Below are positions 16,583 to 26,404 of a stretch of DNA of 64,000 nt, piece after piece. The DNA comes from Candidatus Kapaibacterium sp. Lineage in GTDB: Bacteria > Bacteroidota > Ignavibacteria > Kapaibacteriales > UBA7675. The position numbers and the translations under genes were made by a program. Below the pieces are notes generated by a model. The model was not told the origin of the DNA and searched no databases. It was given only the letters and a program-made list of their open reading frames with translations. Location of the stretch: positions 19,374 through 83,373 of the forward strand of contig JANQRB010000115.1 of the NCBI GenBank assembly GCA_028284775.1, written 5' to 3'. Within the stretch, counting starts at the first letter, position 1; every line of letters starts with the position of its first letter.

Positions 16583-17758
16583 ATGCGTGAGCTTCGTGAA
16601 CTGGCCCTGCTGTTTCTCAAGCTGGGTACAATCGGCTTTGGCGGTCCGGCCGCGCACATCGCCATGATGGAAGATGAAGTTGTAAGCCGTCGACGGTGGA
16701 TGACGCGCGAGCACTTTCTCGACCTGGTGGGTGCCACCAATCTCATTCCCGGCCCCAATTCTACTGAAATGGCGATTCACGTCGGCTACCAGCGCGCCGG
16801 CTGGGCCGGACTCGTAACGGCGGGCGCTTGTTTCATCTTGCCTGCCGTTCTTCTAACTGGGCTGCTGGCCTGGGCGTACAAAGTTTATGGTACGGTGCCG
16901 GAAGTGATGCCCTTTATCTATGGCATCAAACCGGCCGTCATTGCCGTTATTCTTTCGGCCTTGTGGAAGCTTGGCAAAAAGGCTGTTAAGGGCTGGCGTT
17001 ATGCCGCCATTGGTATCGCGGTTGCGCTGCTCGTTTTCGGCGGTCTGAATGAAGTCCTCGCCATCCTGCTGGGTGGTCTTCTTGGCGGCGCCTGGATCCG
17101 GCTGCAACCGAATCCTTCTCCTCCTGGAAACGCGAAGGTTGGTGCCGGACTGGCGGTTATACCAGCGGCCCAGACTGAGGCCGCCGCAGGCAGCGCGACT
17201 CTGGTCGCCGGTGCTGCTGCGGGCGCCGGAGCCGTTTCACTAAGCCAGTTGGGGCTCACCTTTCTGAAAATCGGCTTCGTGCTCTTCGGCAGCGGTTATG
17301 TGCTTATCGCCTTTATGGAAGGCGAACTGGTGGGCGAGTTGGGCTGGCTGACGCAGCAGCAGCTGATCGATGCCATCGCGATCGGACAATTTACGCCCGG
17401 CCCCGTCCTTTCTACAGCAACATTCGTCGGATATCTGATTGCCGATCTGCCCGGCGCTCTTATCGCCACCCTGGGCATCTTTCTGCCTTCTTTTATTTTC
17501 GTTGCGATTCTTAATCCTCTGGTACCGCGCATGCGGCGCTCGCGATTGCTTTCCTCCTTTCTCGATGCCGTCAATGTAAGTGCAATGGGCCTGATGCTGG
17601 CCGTCACCTTAACACTGGGCAGCAATGTACTTGTGGAATGGCCTGCGGTGCTTATCGCGGCGCTGGCCTCCTTCGTTGTGTTTTATTGGCGTCGCGTAAA
17701 CGCTGCCTGGGTTATAATCGGCGGTGCGGCGGCGGGATATCTGCTCGCGCTTGTTTAA
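16583..17758 (+). CDS. chrA: chromate transporter, two-domain ChrA family
   Basis: A 391-residue inner-membrane protein built from two homologous halves. Each half starts with the ChrA signature: LKLGTIGFGGPAAHIAMME, and later NLIPGPNSTEMAIHVGY, in the first; LKIGFVLFGSGYVLIAFMEGE, and later GQFTPGPVLSTATFVGY, in the second. A Gly/Ala/Pro-rich linker at about residues 170-220 separates them. The family (CHR superfamily) exports chromate, though many members have never been tested. The ATG lies 5 bp after the upstream stop, so transcription with the WD40 gene is possible though functionally unexplained. A longer in-frame start overlaps that gene and adds a cysteine-rich segment foreign to the family. 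Confidence 0.9.
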   Translation: MRELRELALLFLKLGTIGFGGPAAHIAMMEDEVVSRRRWMTREHFLDLVGATNLIPGPNSTEMAIHVGYQRAGWAGLVTAGACFILPAVLLTGLLAWAYKVYGTVPEVMPFIYGIKPAVIAVILSALWKLGKKAVKGWRYAAIGIAVALLVFGGLNEVLAILLGGLLGGAWIRLQPNPSPPGNAKVGAGLAVIPAAQTEAAAGSATLVAGAAAGAGAVSLSQLGLTFLKIGFVLFGSGYVLIAFMEGELVGELGWLTQQQLIDAIAIGQFTPGPVLSTATFVGYLIADLPGALIATLGIFLPSFIFVAILNPLVPRMRRSRLLSSFLDAVNVSAMGLMLAVTLTLGSNVLVEWPAVLIAALASFVVFYWRRVNAAWVIIGGAAAGYLLALV

Positions 17759-18732
17759 GTCCTGCTCAACGAAAACCTGAAGGCGGATTCATCTGCTGTC
17801 AAGGCTGTGAGGATGAATCTCAATTGTTGATGAACGCTTTGACTGGGCAACGAAGTCATTTGCAGGATGGAGACACAGGTTTGGTTTCCTTGGGTTTTGA
17901 TCTGCTGACCACTCAGCTGTTTTAACTGCACGTTCACACCTTAAACGCGTCGAAACGACTACCGGTCCCTGGGATTGTGCCCGAGCTTTCGTATTCTTGC
18001 AGCCTGTCTGTACAGGCTGGAGATTTGGGGTGGCAAGATATTTGGAGAAGGCGCTGAAATTCTGAGAGAATCGGCGAGGGTGACTGTGTTTTAATCTTGA
18101 AAGTTTCGGTTGGTTGGTGGAGGGGGCAGGGCCCGAAGGGGCAATCTATACGCGTCATTTGGTTGTCCTGACAACTAAAAGCCCTGAGCGCTCTCCGTCC
18201 GCAATCTTCACGCTTAAGCCTGCGTCCACCAACGTCGACGCCTCATTCAACTCTTGGAAAACAACTGCCGAGATGTGCAGTCAGAATTGCACATAGTCTC
18301 TTCTGCGTCCTTAACACAACTGCCATCTTCGCAATCGGCGGCTTTATCGCCAGGCAATTGTCGCCAGATTGAGTTCTGTAGCGCAGGCCTAAACCGGATT
18401 CGAATCCGGACCGGAGACTTCCGGCTAAAGTCAAGGCGTAGTCGTATAAAGACATGCTGAAGTCAAATTTCATTGTGATAATAATAGTGCGCCGGGATGC
18501 CGTCTAATGGGCGCCAGCATCATTAGTCTTCTTTATTCTGCCGATCAGGTGTTGTAGCGCCTTGAGTTGTCGGAAGGCACCGCCACCGGCGATAAAGACT
18601 ATAGAGGTGGCGTAGCCAGGTCTGACAACGGGAAGACAATAATAACCCGAGCAAGATTACCTGGCAGAAATGCCGTTGTTAGCACGGGAAACGGACAAGC
18701 TCTCATTGTGGAATCTGCCGGCCGCTGGCACC
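17759..18732. other. 974-bp region without a recognisable gene
   Basis: Six-frame reading shows only short, low-quality reading frames. Visible structure: an 8-bp perfect hairpin (CAGCCTGT/ACAGGCTG) near 18000-18019 and a 16-bp perfect palindrome CCGGATTCGAATCCGG at 18394-18409. I found no tRNA around the palindrome although it resembles a T-arm. It may be decayed coding DNA. Confidence 0.5.
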
Positions 18733-19392
18733 TCAGTAGCGGAAGGTGCTGTGGACACGGCGAGAGAAATATACATATGGCAGCAGCAAGAAGCTCACCT
18801 GCAGCATGCGCAAAAACTCACGATAATTTTCGGTGATAATGAAGTTGCCTGCTTCAAAGATCTGGCTCAGACAGACATCCCGGAGCAACAGGCTTGTAAG
18901 CGCGAACAGAAGATATAGGCTCAATGCATGGCGCAGCATGCGACGCTTCATCACATACAGAACCAGCAGAAACAGGCCTGCAATGAATTCGGCGCTGCGG
19001 CTGATGATTATGAATTGAAGCGTGAAACGCCACCATGGGTGGTATGAATCGGCCGTTTCGCTTGTAAGTGCCAGCCATACCGGTTCCGAAAAGCAGTACC
19101 ATCCAGCCAAGAGTGCGATAAAGCTTCGAGCCGCCTCAGCCAGCAAGGCAATGCCCAAAAGAACTACAAGACCCCGGAAGCCGTCCCAGCGGCTGCCATA
19201 CAGATCAGGGTCATATTTGTGATAGTCGGTTGTCTGTCGATAGAAATAGCCCAGGATGACTGATGTGACAAGGATTGCCGCGATAAGAATTCCAATACTG
19301 CCGAAGAGCAGAGTGTCCTGAAGTGAGCTTTTATCGACAATTTCGCTCATATACGCAGATAGCGCTGGCGCCGGTTGGGGAAACGATTCCAC
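18733..19392 (-). CDS. DUF2569-like membrane protein
   Basis: A 219-residue integral membrane protein with five or six hydrophobic segments. The C-terminal ending PYVYFSRRVHSTFRY and the SRWDGFRGLVVLLGIALL entry to the second helix fit the DUF2569 family, whose function is unknown. An extra N-terminal helix (DTLLFGSIGILIAAILV) precedes the family core. Start choice: a TTG at 19401 sits directly on the ribosome-binding site, whereas the GTG at 19392 has AAGGGAG at about 9 nt spacing, so I use the GTG. It is divergent from the HD-domain gene. Confidence 0.65.
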   Translation of the reverse strand: MESFPQPAPALSAYMSEIVDKSSLQDTLLFGSIGILIAAILVTSVILGYFYRQTTDYHKYDPDLYGSRWDGFRGLVVLLGIALLAEAARSFIALLAGWYCFSEPVWLALTSETADSYHPWWRFTLQFIIISRSAEFIAGLFLLVLYVMKRRMLRHALSLYLLFALTSLLLRDVCLSQIFEAGNFIITENYREFLRMLQVSFLLLPYVYFSRRVHSTFRY

Positions 19393-19644
19393 TTGCTGCA
19401 ACTCCCTTGAAAATTTTCGGGGTCAACACTAAGGGAATGATGTTACTGTCGGTGCGGTACTGAACTTACGAATTCTCGCGCAAACTTTTGAGAGAAGCCC
19501 CGTCGAATATTGCCGTTGTTAACAGTCAGAGTGTCTGCAGGGCCAGTGATTGTCTCTCTGGCATGCTGGAAGATACTGCGCCTGATGCCTATTTCTTATT
19601 AATTTGCAAAGACAATCTTCAACTCGAGTGGAAGGATCGAAACC

Positions 19645-21510
19645 GTGGAATGGCAACAAGCTCCCCTGAAGTCTGATATGGAATTCGAGACATTGAAACT
19701 GCTTGACCGCTATGTTGCCGAAGAGGTGCGAATATTTATCGAGCAAACTTACTATGCCGAGGTCAACCGGCTGGCGCGAATGGAGACAGCCGTCAATGAT
19801 CCCTTGTTCTTAGCGGATCCGCTTCGACATCTGGGGCTGTTTACCGATCATGGCGTCGTGCACGTGCGCGATGTCGCAACGCAGATCATTCATGTCATCG
19901 ATACGGTTAACGGTGTTCTTATCGCAGCCCGTGAACGAAAACGGCTCGAATTTATGAAGGGTCTCGGCGTTATGCTTGCCTATCTGCATGATGTCGGTAT
20001 GAGCAAACCCGGGCCTATGGGCCGAGCGATGCATCCTGAATTTGCGGCACAACTGGTTTTCAGCGAATTATTTGACGATGTCATTGAAACTCTCTGGTCT
20101 GAGAACAGCGGTAACATGGCCTGGCGATTGCAGCAATGCGCCGATCAAGGCTTGTTGAATGATGAGCCCCGCCGGGTGCTGCGCGAGATCCTGAGTCTTT
20201 CCGTCTGCCATAGCAAGAGTAAAGTACCTATCGCGCTTGTCAATGACCCGCGGCGCTTGGCCGCACATATGAGAGTCACTCTAACCAGCGATCTCGAACA
20301 CTTACACCATCAACAGCAGGTCCGCAAGTTACAGGTCAAGCTCGAGCAGGCTGCCGGTGGGCCGTCGGAACAAGAGCTGCTGCGGCAAAAGCTTGGCCAA
20401 GCGCAGGAGCGCCTAGTGGTATTCCAAACTTCGCATCCGGATCCGGACAAGGGCGCTCACGTTCTGATGCGACACCGTCGAGCGGCAGCCGAGGCCTTCC
20501 TCTGGCTGGAAGAAGGCAGCGATCCATCACTTGTCGACGATGTCAGGGATACTCTGCGAGCACTACGCGCCGCTGATGCTCTCCGTAAGCGCGGTACCGT
20601 TCTCAAGACTTCGGGAGGCTACGAGATATTTGTCGATCAGGGCAGCGCCAATGCCATTTATGCTCTGCGTATGGACGATGATGCCAAGCTGTTTCTCCTG
20701 GAAGCCGATTTCCCCATCAATGCCGGTGAGGCCAACCTGGCCAGCTCGGAGCTAACGCGCCACGGCGAGCTGCGGGTATCCTTGCATCACGGTTCCTTTG
20801 CCAGTGAAGATGCCATGCACCGGGCCGCACGCAACGCGGCGCTGATTATTCACGATATTCGCCGCGACGCCATCGATAGTTTTATCGGCGCAGCCGAGAA
20901 TGCTCCGGATGGAGCGTCACTCATTCCGGCGTCCGGGATCAGCATCCTGGTCGAGGAAACTTCGGATAACGCTGAATTTTCTTCGCGTGTATGCCGCGAG
21001 CTCAAGAGCCTGACACCGAAGGATGAGCGGGAGATCAGACCGGCACCCTCGCTGCAAGACATTGAAAGCGGTGAACGCGACCGCTATCTCGCTGCACGTG
21101 AATTCGATTGGCCGCAGGCCGAACGGCGCAAATTGCTGGAACGCTTTGCCAGTTCCGGCTGTCGTTTGGACGGGCGAATGAACCAGAAGGCGGCTTTTGT
21201 GGATGTACGTCTGGCTACAGTCTACCCGGGCGAGGTGTTGCTTCAGGGCGGCAGCCGTCCCGGCTTTGTCTATATTCCGCTGGACGACGGATTGAAGGTA
21301 TTGCCGCTGGGCGGTTATCACGCTGCGCCGGCGCGTCCCTGGGTACCGCTTGGCAATACGGGCGTCATTCGCGGTGCGGCGCGTAATGCCAGCGTCGTTG
21401 CAGAGCGGCACGTGAACCTCGTCATGATTCCTAAGGAAGTATATCTTAAGCATTGGCATTACACCTATTCGCCTACTGATCTTACTGCGCTGTTCGGCGG
21501 CACTGAGTGA
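19645..21510 (+). CDS. HD-domain protein with C-terminal cyclic-nucleotide-binding-like domain
   Basis: A 621-residue soluble protein. Residues about 50-210 carry an HD phosphohydrolase core: DHGVVHVRDV, AYLHDVGM, MHPEF and SVCHSKSK supply the metal-binding histidines and aspartate in order. A charged, Gln-rich, coiled-coil-like stretch follows at about 215-265. The middle (about 310-430) is an alpha/beta region I do not recognise. The last 110 residues (AFVDVRLATVYPGEVLLQGG, FVYIPLDDGLKVLPLGG, NLVMIPKEVY) read like a cyclic-nucleotide-binding beta-roll. A likely reading is a nucleotide-regulated phosphohydrolase, but substrate and ligand are unknown. It precedes an aminolipid synthase by 324 bp, same strand. 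Confidence 0.65.
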   Translation: MEWQQAPLKSDMEFETLKLLDRYVAEEVRIFIEQTYYAEVNRLARMETAVNDPLFLADPLRHLGLFTDHGVVHVRDVATQIIHVIDTVNGVLIAARERKRLEFMKGLGVMLAYLHDVGMSKPGPMGRAMHPEFAAQLVFSELFDDVIETLWSENSGNMAWRLQQCADQGLLNDEPRRVLREILSLSVCHSKSKVPIALVNDPRRLAAHMRVTLTSDLEHLHHQQQVRKLQVKLEQAAGGPSEQELLRQKLGQAQERLVVFQTSHPDPDKGAHVLMRHRRAAAEAFLWLEEGSDPSLVDDVRDTLRALRAADALRKRGTVLKTSGGYEIFVDQGSANAIYALRMDDDAKLFLLEADFPINAGEANLASSELTRHGELRVSLHHGSFASEDAMHRAARNAALIIHDIRRDAIDSFIGAAENAPDGASLIPASGISILVEETSDNAEFSSRVCRELKSLTPKDEREIRPAPSLQDIESGERDRYLAAREFDWPQAERRKLLERFASSGCRLDGRMNQKAAFVDVRLATVYPGEVLLQGGSRPGFVYIPLDDGLKVLPLGGYHAAPARPWVPLGNTGVIRGAARNASVVAERHVNLVMIPKEVYLKHWHYTYSPTDLTALFGGTE

Positions 21511-21834
21511 GGAACACGGCATGTGAAGAGTATGAACGATTTCGATGGATTTTGTACAGCCAGATTCGTGTTGCCGTCGACATAGTGTGCCGTCAGGGAG
21601 TCCGCCCGCCATGTGCGAAGCTTAATCTTCCGGACCGCGCGCCGATGAATGATATCCGACATGCTGAACTCTTTAGATTCGGACAGCTTCAGTTTGTGTT
21701 ACGTCGGCTTTATCAGATCTTAAGATAGTTTTTATCCCACCCTCACATTTTCGCAATCTGCCGGTTGTAATCTTGTTGAAAGGCAATTGCTTGATAGCAC
21801 AGTATGCCGATTCAACAGAAAAACCGGAGTTCCG
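21511..21834. other. intergenic region, nothing recognised
   Basis: 324 bp between the HD gene and the acyltransferase gene on the same strand. No RNA gene, repeat or convincing terminator. GGAG lies 7 nt before the ATG at 21835. Confidence 0.5.
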
Positions 21835-23703
21835 ATGCTCAGTGACCGCGTTGAAGCTGCCTGGGGAAAGGGAAGTGATGCAGCTCGTTTAATACAACTA
21901 CCGGCCATCGCCCACCATCCATTCACGCGCAAGCTGTTGGAGATTGCGGAAAAGCCGCTTGTGCGCTGCTTGTGTATCGACCAACTTAACGCAGCGTACG
22001 AAAACATAACGCGTCAGCATCAAGATGGCGACTTTTTTGCGACGGCAGTTCAATGTCTGGATCTCAAGAGTGAAATTTCGGATGCCGACTTGCGTAAAAT
22101 CCCAGGCTATGGGCCCTTAGTCGTTGTCGCAAATCATCCCTTCGGCGGCGTCGACGGTCTTTTGCTGGGGTATCACCTTACGCGCCGGCGGACGGATGTT
22201 AAATTTCTGGGCAACTATTTGTTAAACGGCATACCGGAAATGCGACCATATCTGTTGCAGGTCGATCCTTTTGCCCAACGATCGTCGACAGGGGCAAACG
22301 CCAGGACCTTGAAAGAAGCGATACGATGGCTCCGCCAAGGTGCTTGTCTTGTGGTGTTCCCGGCCGGTGAAGTATCCAGTTACAAGATCCGTGAAGGGCT
22401 TAACACCGACCGACCCTGGAGCAAACACGTCGCAGCCATGGTTCGTTATGGCGAAGCCGCTGTGCTGCCCGTTTATTTTCCGGGCAGCAACAGCAGAGTG
22501 TTTCAGGCCGTAGGTTTTATTCATTCGTTGCTGCGGACAGCTCTGCTACCGCGCGAACTTGTTAAAAAGCAGGGGCAGACCGTGTCGCTCTATTTCGGCA
22601 AAACCATTGCCCCTGATGAATGGCAGGAACACCGAAGCAATGAAGGGATGACCGCCTTTCTCCGCAATCGTTGTTACGTCCTGCAATATCGCAGTCCGGG
22701 ATCGGCGGCGTTGCGGCAATGCGCCGACGAAATGCGCAATCCTGCGCACGTCGAAGCGCTTAACGAGGCGCTGCCCCCTGAAAAGCTGGCGGCCGAAATC
22801 GACACTCTTCCATCCCAGCAGATTCTGGTGGAACATGCCGCATACCGCGTGATGTACGCCTCGGCAGCCCAGGCGCCGCTCTTGCTGCGCGAACTGGGGC
22901 GCCTTCGCGAATTAACATTCCGGTCGGCCTCTGAAGGTACCGGCAAGTCAATCGACCTGGATGCCTTTGATGACTATTATCTGCACCTTTTTGCCTGGAA
23001 TGATGAAGAGCGTGAGGTAGTTGGAGCCTATCGCTTGGGACTTTGCGACCGTATTTTAGCCGAACGCGGTCTCGATGGCCTGTACACTGCCGGTCTTTTC
23101 CGGTTTCAGCCGGGATTTGCCAGGCACCTGGACGATGCTCTTGAAATGGGGCGGTCGTTTATCCGTGAGGAATACCAGCGCAAGTTTGGCTGTCTCTCCT
23201 TGCTATGGCGCGGCATCGGTGCATTTTTGGTTGCTCATCCGCGCTATCGTGTATTATTCGGCCCGGTCAGTATTGGTCGAAGCTATGGTCCGGTATCCCG
23301 CGTGCTCATGCTGCGCTACCTGGAGCGATATCGCTACGATGCCATCCTTGGCCGCCTTGTCGCAGCTCGACAAGCTTTTCAGGCGGAGCAGTATGAATCT
23401 TCCATCGTACGGCAGGTACAACAGCAGCTTCACAGCGCCGCCGCGGTCTCCCGTCTGGTTGCCGACCTTGAGGCCGACGGCAAGGGCTTGCCGATACTCC
23501 TGCAGCACTATCTCAAGCTTAATGGGCGTCTGCTCGGATTTAACGTTGACCCCGCCTTCTCCGATGTCATTGATGGTTTGATACGCGTGGATCTGCGCCA
23601 GACCGAAACACGCTTTCTGAAACGCTTTATGGGGAAGGAAGGCTACGAAAGGTTTTCCGTTTACGGGGAGTCGTGTGCACAAGGATTCAGGGCTTCTCCG
23701 TAA
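21835..23703 (+). CDS. fused O-/N-acyltransferase of OlsF/GlsF type (ornithine or glycine lipid synthesis)
   Basis: A 622-residue two-domain enzyme. The N-terminal part (about 80-300) is a PlsC-type acyltransferase: VVVANHPFGGVDGLLLG holds the catalytic His/Asp, FPAGEVSS the second motif and VLPVYFPG the third. The C-terminal part (about 345-500) is a GNAT N-acyltransferase of the OlsB/hemolysin type: VGAYRLG, LEMGRSFIREEYQRKFG, LLWRGIGAFL and FGPVSIGRSYG. Fusions of this kind (OlsF in Serratia and Flavobacterium, GlsF in Bacteroidota) make phosphorus-free ornithine or glycine lipids by acylating the amine and then the 3-hydroxyl. Which amino acid is used here cannot be read from sequence. 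The ATG has GGAG at 7 nt. Confidence 0.8.
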   Translation: MLSDRVEAAWGKGSDAARLIQLPAIAHHPFTRKLLEIAEKPLVRCLCIDQLNAAYENITRQHQDGDFFATAVQCLDLKSEISDADLRKIPGYGPLVVVANHPFGGVDGLLLGYHLTRRRTDVKFLGNYLLNGIPEMRPYLLQVDPFAQRSSTGANARTLKEAIRWLRQGACLVVFPAGEVSSYKIREGLNTDRPWSKHVAAMVRYGEAAVLPVYFPGSNSRVFQAVGFIHSLLRTALLPRELVKKQGQTVSLYFGKTIAPDEWQEHRSNEGMTAFLRNRCYVLQYRSPGSAALRQCADEMRNPAHVEALNEALPPEKLAAEIDTLPSQQILVEHAAYRVMYASAAQAPLLLRELGRLRELTFRSASEGTGKSIDLDAFDDYYLHLFAWNDEEREVVGAYRLGLCDRILAERGLDGLYTAGLFRFQPGFARHLDDALEMGRSFIREEYQRKFGCLSLLWRGIGAFLVAHPRYRVLFGPVSIGRSYGPVSRVLMLRYLERYRYDAILGRLVAARQAFQAEQYESSIVRQVQQQLHSAAAVSRLVADLEADGKGLPILLQHYLKLNGRLLGFNVDPAFSDVIDGLIRVDLRQTETRFLKRFMGKEGYERFSVYGESCAQGFRASP

Positions 23704-23704
23704 T

Positions 23705-24181
23705 TTAGCCGGAGGGGACGCCATGAAGCGCCAATTGCTGATTTTTGAAACGACGGTCGTCGGTAATTTCCCGTCCCAACCATTCCGGTTCGCGGAAGAG
23801 TTTGCTGTCTGCGACACAGGTGAATTCTACTTCGGCGGTTATTAGTCCCGTTAACTCACCATGGTAAATGTCTAGCTCGATGGTTAGCTTCGAATCTGTT
23901 GAAATCGTATAACGAGTTTTTTCTATTCGTTGCGCCAGCGTGAGCGGCCATAGCTGCTCGAATTGTCGCCGGCTGATTTCAACTTCGCACTCCGCGCGCT
24001 GTAAACCCGTACCATGTTTGACCGTCAGGAAGTATTGATCACCCTTCATACGCAGGCGAACCTCGCGGCCGGAATCATCAATTGCCAGATAGCCTTGCTG
24101 AAGTTCGACGCAGGGCCATGAGTGAATGTCTTGCGGCAGCCGTTCAACGAGAAACTTGCGTTCGATTTCCAGTTCAATCAT
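23705..24181 (-). CDS. CYTH-domain protein (triphosphate-binding fold)
   Basis: A 158-residue CYTH (CyaB/ThTPase) protein. The signature ExExK is present as ELEIERKFLV at the start. Alternating charged residues line the tunnel in REVRLRMKGDQYFLTVK, ECEVEIS, KTRYTIS and TIELDIYHG. AEVEF is the usual late motif. Short bacterial members hydrolyse inorganic triphosphate or similar polyphosphates with a divalent metal. I start at the ATG beginning MIELEIERKF; an upstream in-frame start adds 14 residues before the defining motif. Its stop is one base from the stop of the convergent acyltransferase gene. Confidence 0.85.
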   Translation of the reverse strand: MIELEIERKFLVERLPQDIHSWPCVELQQGYLAIDDSGREVRLRMKGDQYFLTVKHGTGLQRAECEVEISRRQFEQLWPLTLAQRIEKTRYTISTDSKLTIELDIYHGELTGLITAEVEFTCVADSKLFREPEWLGREITDDRRFKNQQLALHGVPSG

Positions 24182-24238
24182 AATTGTAGGGGAAAGCAGA
24201 TTCGCCTGCCTGCTGCCTGCCAAGGGAGCGGCGGAATT

Positions 24239-26404
24239 TTAATCGCTAACCAGGAAGGACTGCGCCTGGAGAAGCTTTCCGGTCGGACTGGCGAAGCGAC
24301 ACACGTACACGCCCGGCGGCACAGAGTTGCCATTCCGGTCTGTCAATTGCCAGCGTAGCTCACTGCCGCTCGCACCTGGGATAGTCCAGGATTTCAGCTC
24401 TGTGCCGAGTAAGGAATGAATTGAGAGAATACCGGCCGGCACCAGGCCGTCAGGCTTTGACGGGCTGAGACGCAGGACAAGCGTCGAAGCGGCCGGGACA
24501 GGCATTAACTGCAGCCGGATCATCGCTACCCTGTCGTCGTGCCTGTCGTCGAGTGAATTCACGATGCGACGATTCTCGAAAAAGAGCAAACCGCCGCCGA
24601 CGCCGCCCGCCACAAAATCCTCGTCGCCGTCGTCGTCAATATCGCCGAATGCCGGCGCGGCATTGAGATGGACATCCGGCGCAAAGCCTTCATCGGGCTC
24701 GAACTGCGGGTTCGTCACGGTGCCGGTGTTGCGCCAGAAGTTTATTCCGCCTTCTTCGCTGCCGATGAACAGATCAAAATCTTCATCGCCGTCGATATCG
24801 CAGAAAGTGGGTATGCTGCTGCGGCCCACGTCGATGTCCAGATAGCGTTCCACCTCCAGTACGAAGTTAGGCGATTCGGCGCTGCCGTCGTTGCGATAGA
24901 AATTGAGGTTGCCGCTGAACTCGCCGATGAAGAGATCGAAGTCGCCATCGTCGTCAATATCGACCAGCGCCGGCGCCGCACTGCTTCCGACATCGATTCC
25001 CTCGGTGATGCCGCCGCTTTCGACAAAGAAGGGCGTTTGCGGATCGCCTTCGTTGATGTACGACAGAATCTCACCGCTGCGGATGCCCAGCAACAGGTCT
25101 GCATCCTTGTCATTGTCAATATCGGCAAGCGCGGGCGACAGCTTGCTGCCTACGCGCAGCGTCTGAAAGTCCGTGTTGATGAGCCGCAACGCCGGTTGTC
25201 TTTTACTGCCTTCGTTGTCGTACAACATCAATCGTCCATTGTCGGGATCGGCAATGCGATTTTCAGAGCCGATCAACACATCCAGGTCGCCATCGGCATC
25301 CAGATCGTAGAAGGCAGGCACGCTAAAATCACCGACATCGATGCAGGAGAGGTACTGCCGAGTCTGCAGTTGATAATCAGGCGTATTCTCGTCGCCGACA
25401 TTTCGATAAAAGTGAATATTCTCGAGATCGGAAGGAGGGATCGGCGTAGTGCCGCCCAGAACCGACAGAAAGAAATCCAAATCGCCATCCCGGTCGATGT
25501 CGCTGAATCGCGGCACATTGTAGCCGCTGGTTTCGATCGGCGATCCTTCCGGAAAAAAGCGAACATTCGTGTCGAGGTCTATGTCTTCGCAACTGCCTAC
25601 ATTGCGAAAAATCAGGACGCGCGAGGTAAAGAGATCGCCCCAGAATAACTCGGCTGCGCCGTCCCCGTCAATATCGGCAAAACTAAAAGCGTTGGAGCCG
25701 TGACGCTGGGTCGGGTCTGCGTCCCGCTTGCGTGTGCCGCCCGTTAGGATCAGTAGCTCTTCAAAGCGTTCTTCGCGGAAAACAAATCGCGGTACATTGT
25801 CGGCGTCCATGCCATCATGCGAAAAATAGGAAATCGTGCCGTTGGGATCGCCCACAAACAGGTCCGGCAGCTCGTCGCAGTTCACATCGGCCAATGTCGG
25901 CGGACTGGTGAACGTCGCAAAAATAGTCTCGCCTCTGTCGTCCTTGAGCGAGTCGCTTTTAACAGTAAATACCGGATTTTTGCTGTCACCTTCGTTTTCG
26001 AGATAACGGATTAAACCGAAGATCGGTCCACGACAAAAGAGGTCGTAGTCATTATCGTTATCGGCATCGGCAAAAACGTACCATGTTCCGATATCGATTC
26101 CCATAAATGAATCCGTGATCCATTTGAAGACGGCTTCATCCGACGATCCGCTATTCTCGAAAAAAATCAGCTCGTGTTCGCGTTCCTGAATAAAAAGGTC
26201 GTCATCGCCATCGCCATCGATATCGAGTAACTGGTGGCGCGGCGCGTTGAAGCCGCCCACAAAGGGATACAAATATCTGTTGCCTTCGAAGTCGGCGACG
26301 CGAAAGGGATCGACCGATCGCTGAAAATCAAGCGGCTGAGCATCAACAATACCGGAAGCCGCGAAAACCGAAAGCGCAAGCAGTAAATTGAGAAGTAATT
26401 TCAT
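24239..26404 (-). CDS. secreted FG-GAP/VCBS-repeat protein with T9SS sorting domain
   Basis: A 721-residue secreted protein. Signal peptide MKLLLNLLLALSVFAASG. About nine or ten repeats of 50-55 residues follow, each with a calcium-binding-like DxDxDGDxDLF core and a following FYRNxGxxxxPxF strand, for example LVDIDDDGDFDLFIGE and DLDADGDLDVLIGS. This is the FG-GAP/VCBS pattern of an integrin-like propeller. The last 90 residues (LQLMPVPAASTLVLRLSP, LSIHSLLGTELKSW, PPGVYVCRF) are a type IX sorting-like domain. I chose the ATG at the signal peptide rather than the longer frame. Adhesion or surface display is the usual role. Confidence 0.85.
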   Translation of the reverse strand: MKLLLNLLLALSVFAASGIVDAQPLDFQRSVDPFRVADFEGNRYLYPFVGGFNAPRHQLLDIDGDGDDDLFIQEREHELIFFENSGSSDEAVFKWITDSFMGIDIGTWYVFADADNDNDYDLFCRGPIFGLIRYLENEGDSKNPVFTVKSDSLKDDRGETIFATFTSPPTLADVNCDELPDLFVGDPNGTISYFSHDGMDADNVPRFVFREERFEELLILTGGTRKRDADPTQRHGSNAFSFADIDGDGAAELFWGDLFTSRVLIFRNVGSCEDIDLDTNVRFFPEGSPIETSGYNVPRFSDIDRDGDLDFFLSVLGGTTPIPPSDLENIHFYRNVGDENTPDYQLQTRQYLSCIDVGDFSVPAFYDLDADGDLDVLIGSENRIADPDNGRLMLYDNEGSKRQPALRLINTDFQTLRVGSKLSPALADIDNDKDADLLLGIRSGEILSYINEGDPQTPFFVESGGITEGIDVGSSAAPALVDIDDDGDFDLFIGEFSGNLNFYRNDGSAESPNFVLEVERYLDIDVGRSSIPTFCDIDGDEDFDLFIGSEEGGINFWRNTGTVTNPQFEPDEGFAPDVHLNAAPAFGDIDDDGDEDFVAGGVGGGLLFFENRRIVNSLDDRHDDRVAMIRLQLMPVPAASTLVLRLSPSKPDGLVPAGILSIHSLLGTELKSWTIPGASGSELRWQLTDRNGNSVPPGVYVCRFASPTGKLLQAQSFLVSD

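Noticed and set aside
18394..18409. Palindrome with a TTCGAATC centre that looks like a tRNA T-arm.
   Set aside because: No acceptor, D or anticodon arm can be built around it on either strand.
25273..25648. Long open frames opposite the VCBS-repeat gene (24668-25648 plus strand and others).
   Set aside because: They mirror the repetitive Asp/Gly codons of the real gene and have no protein features of their own.
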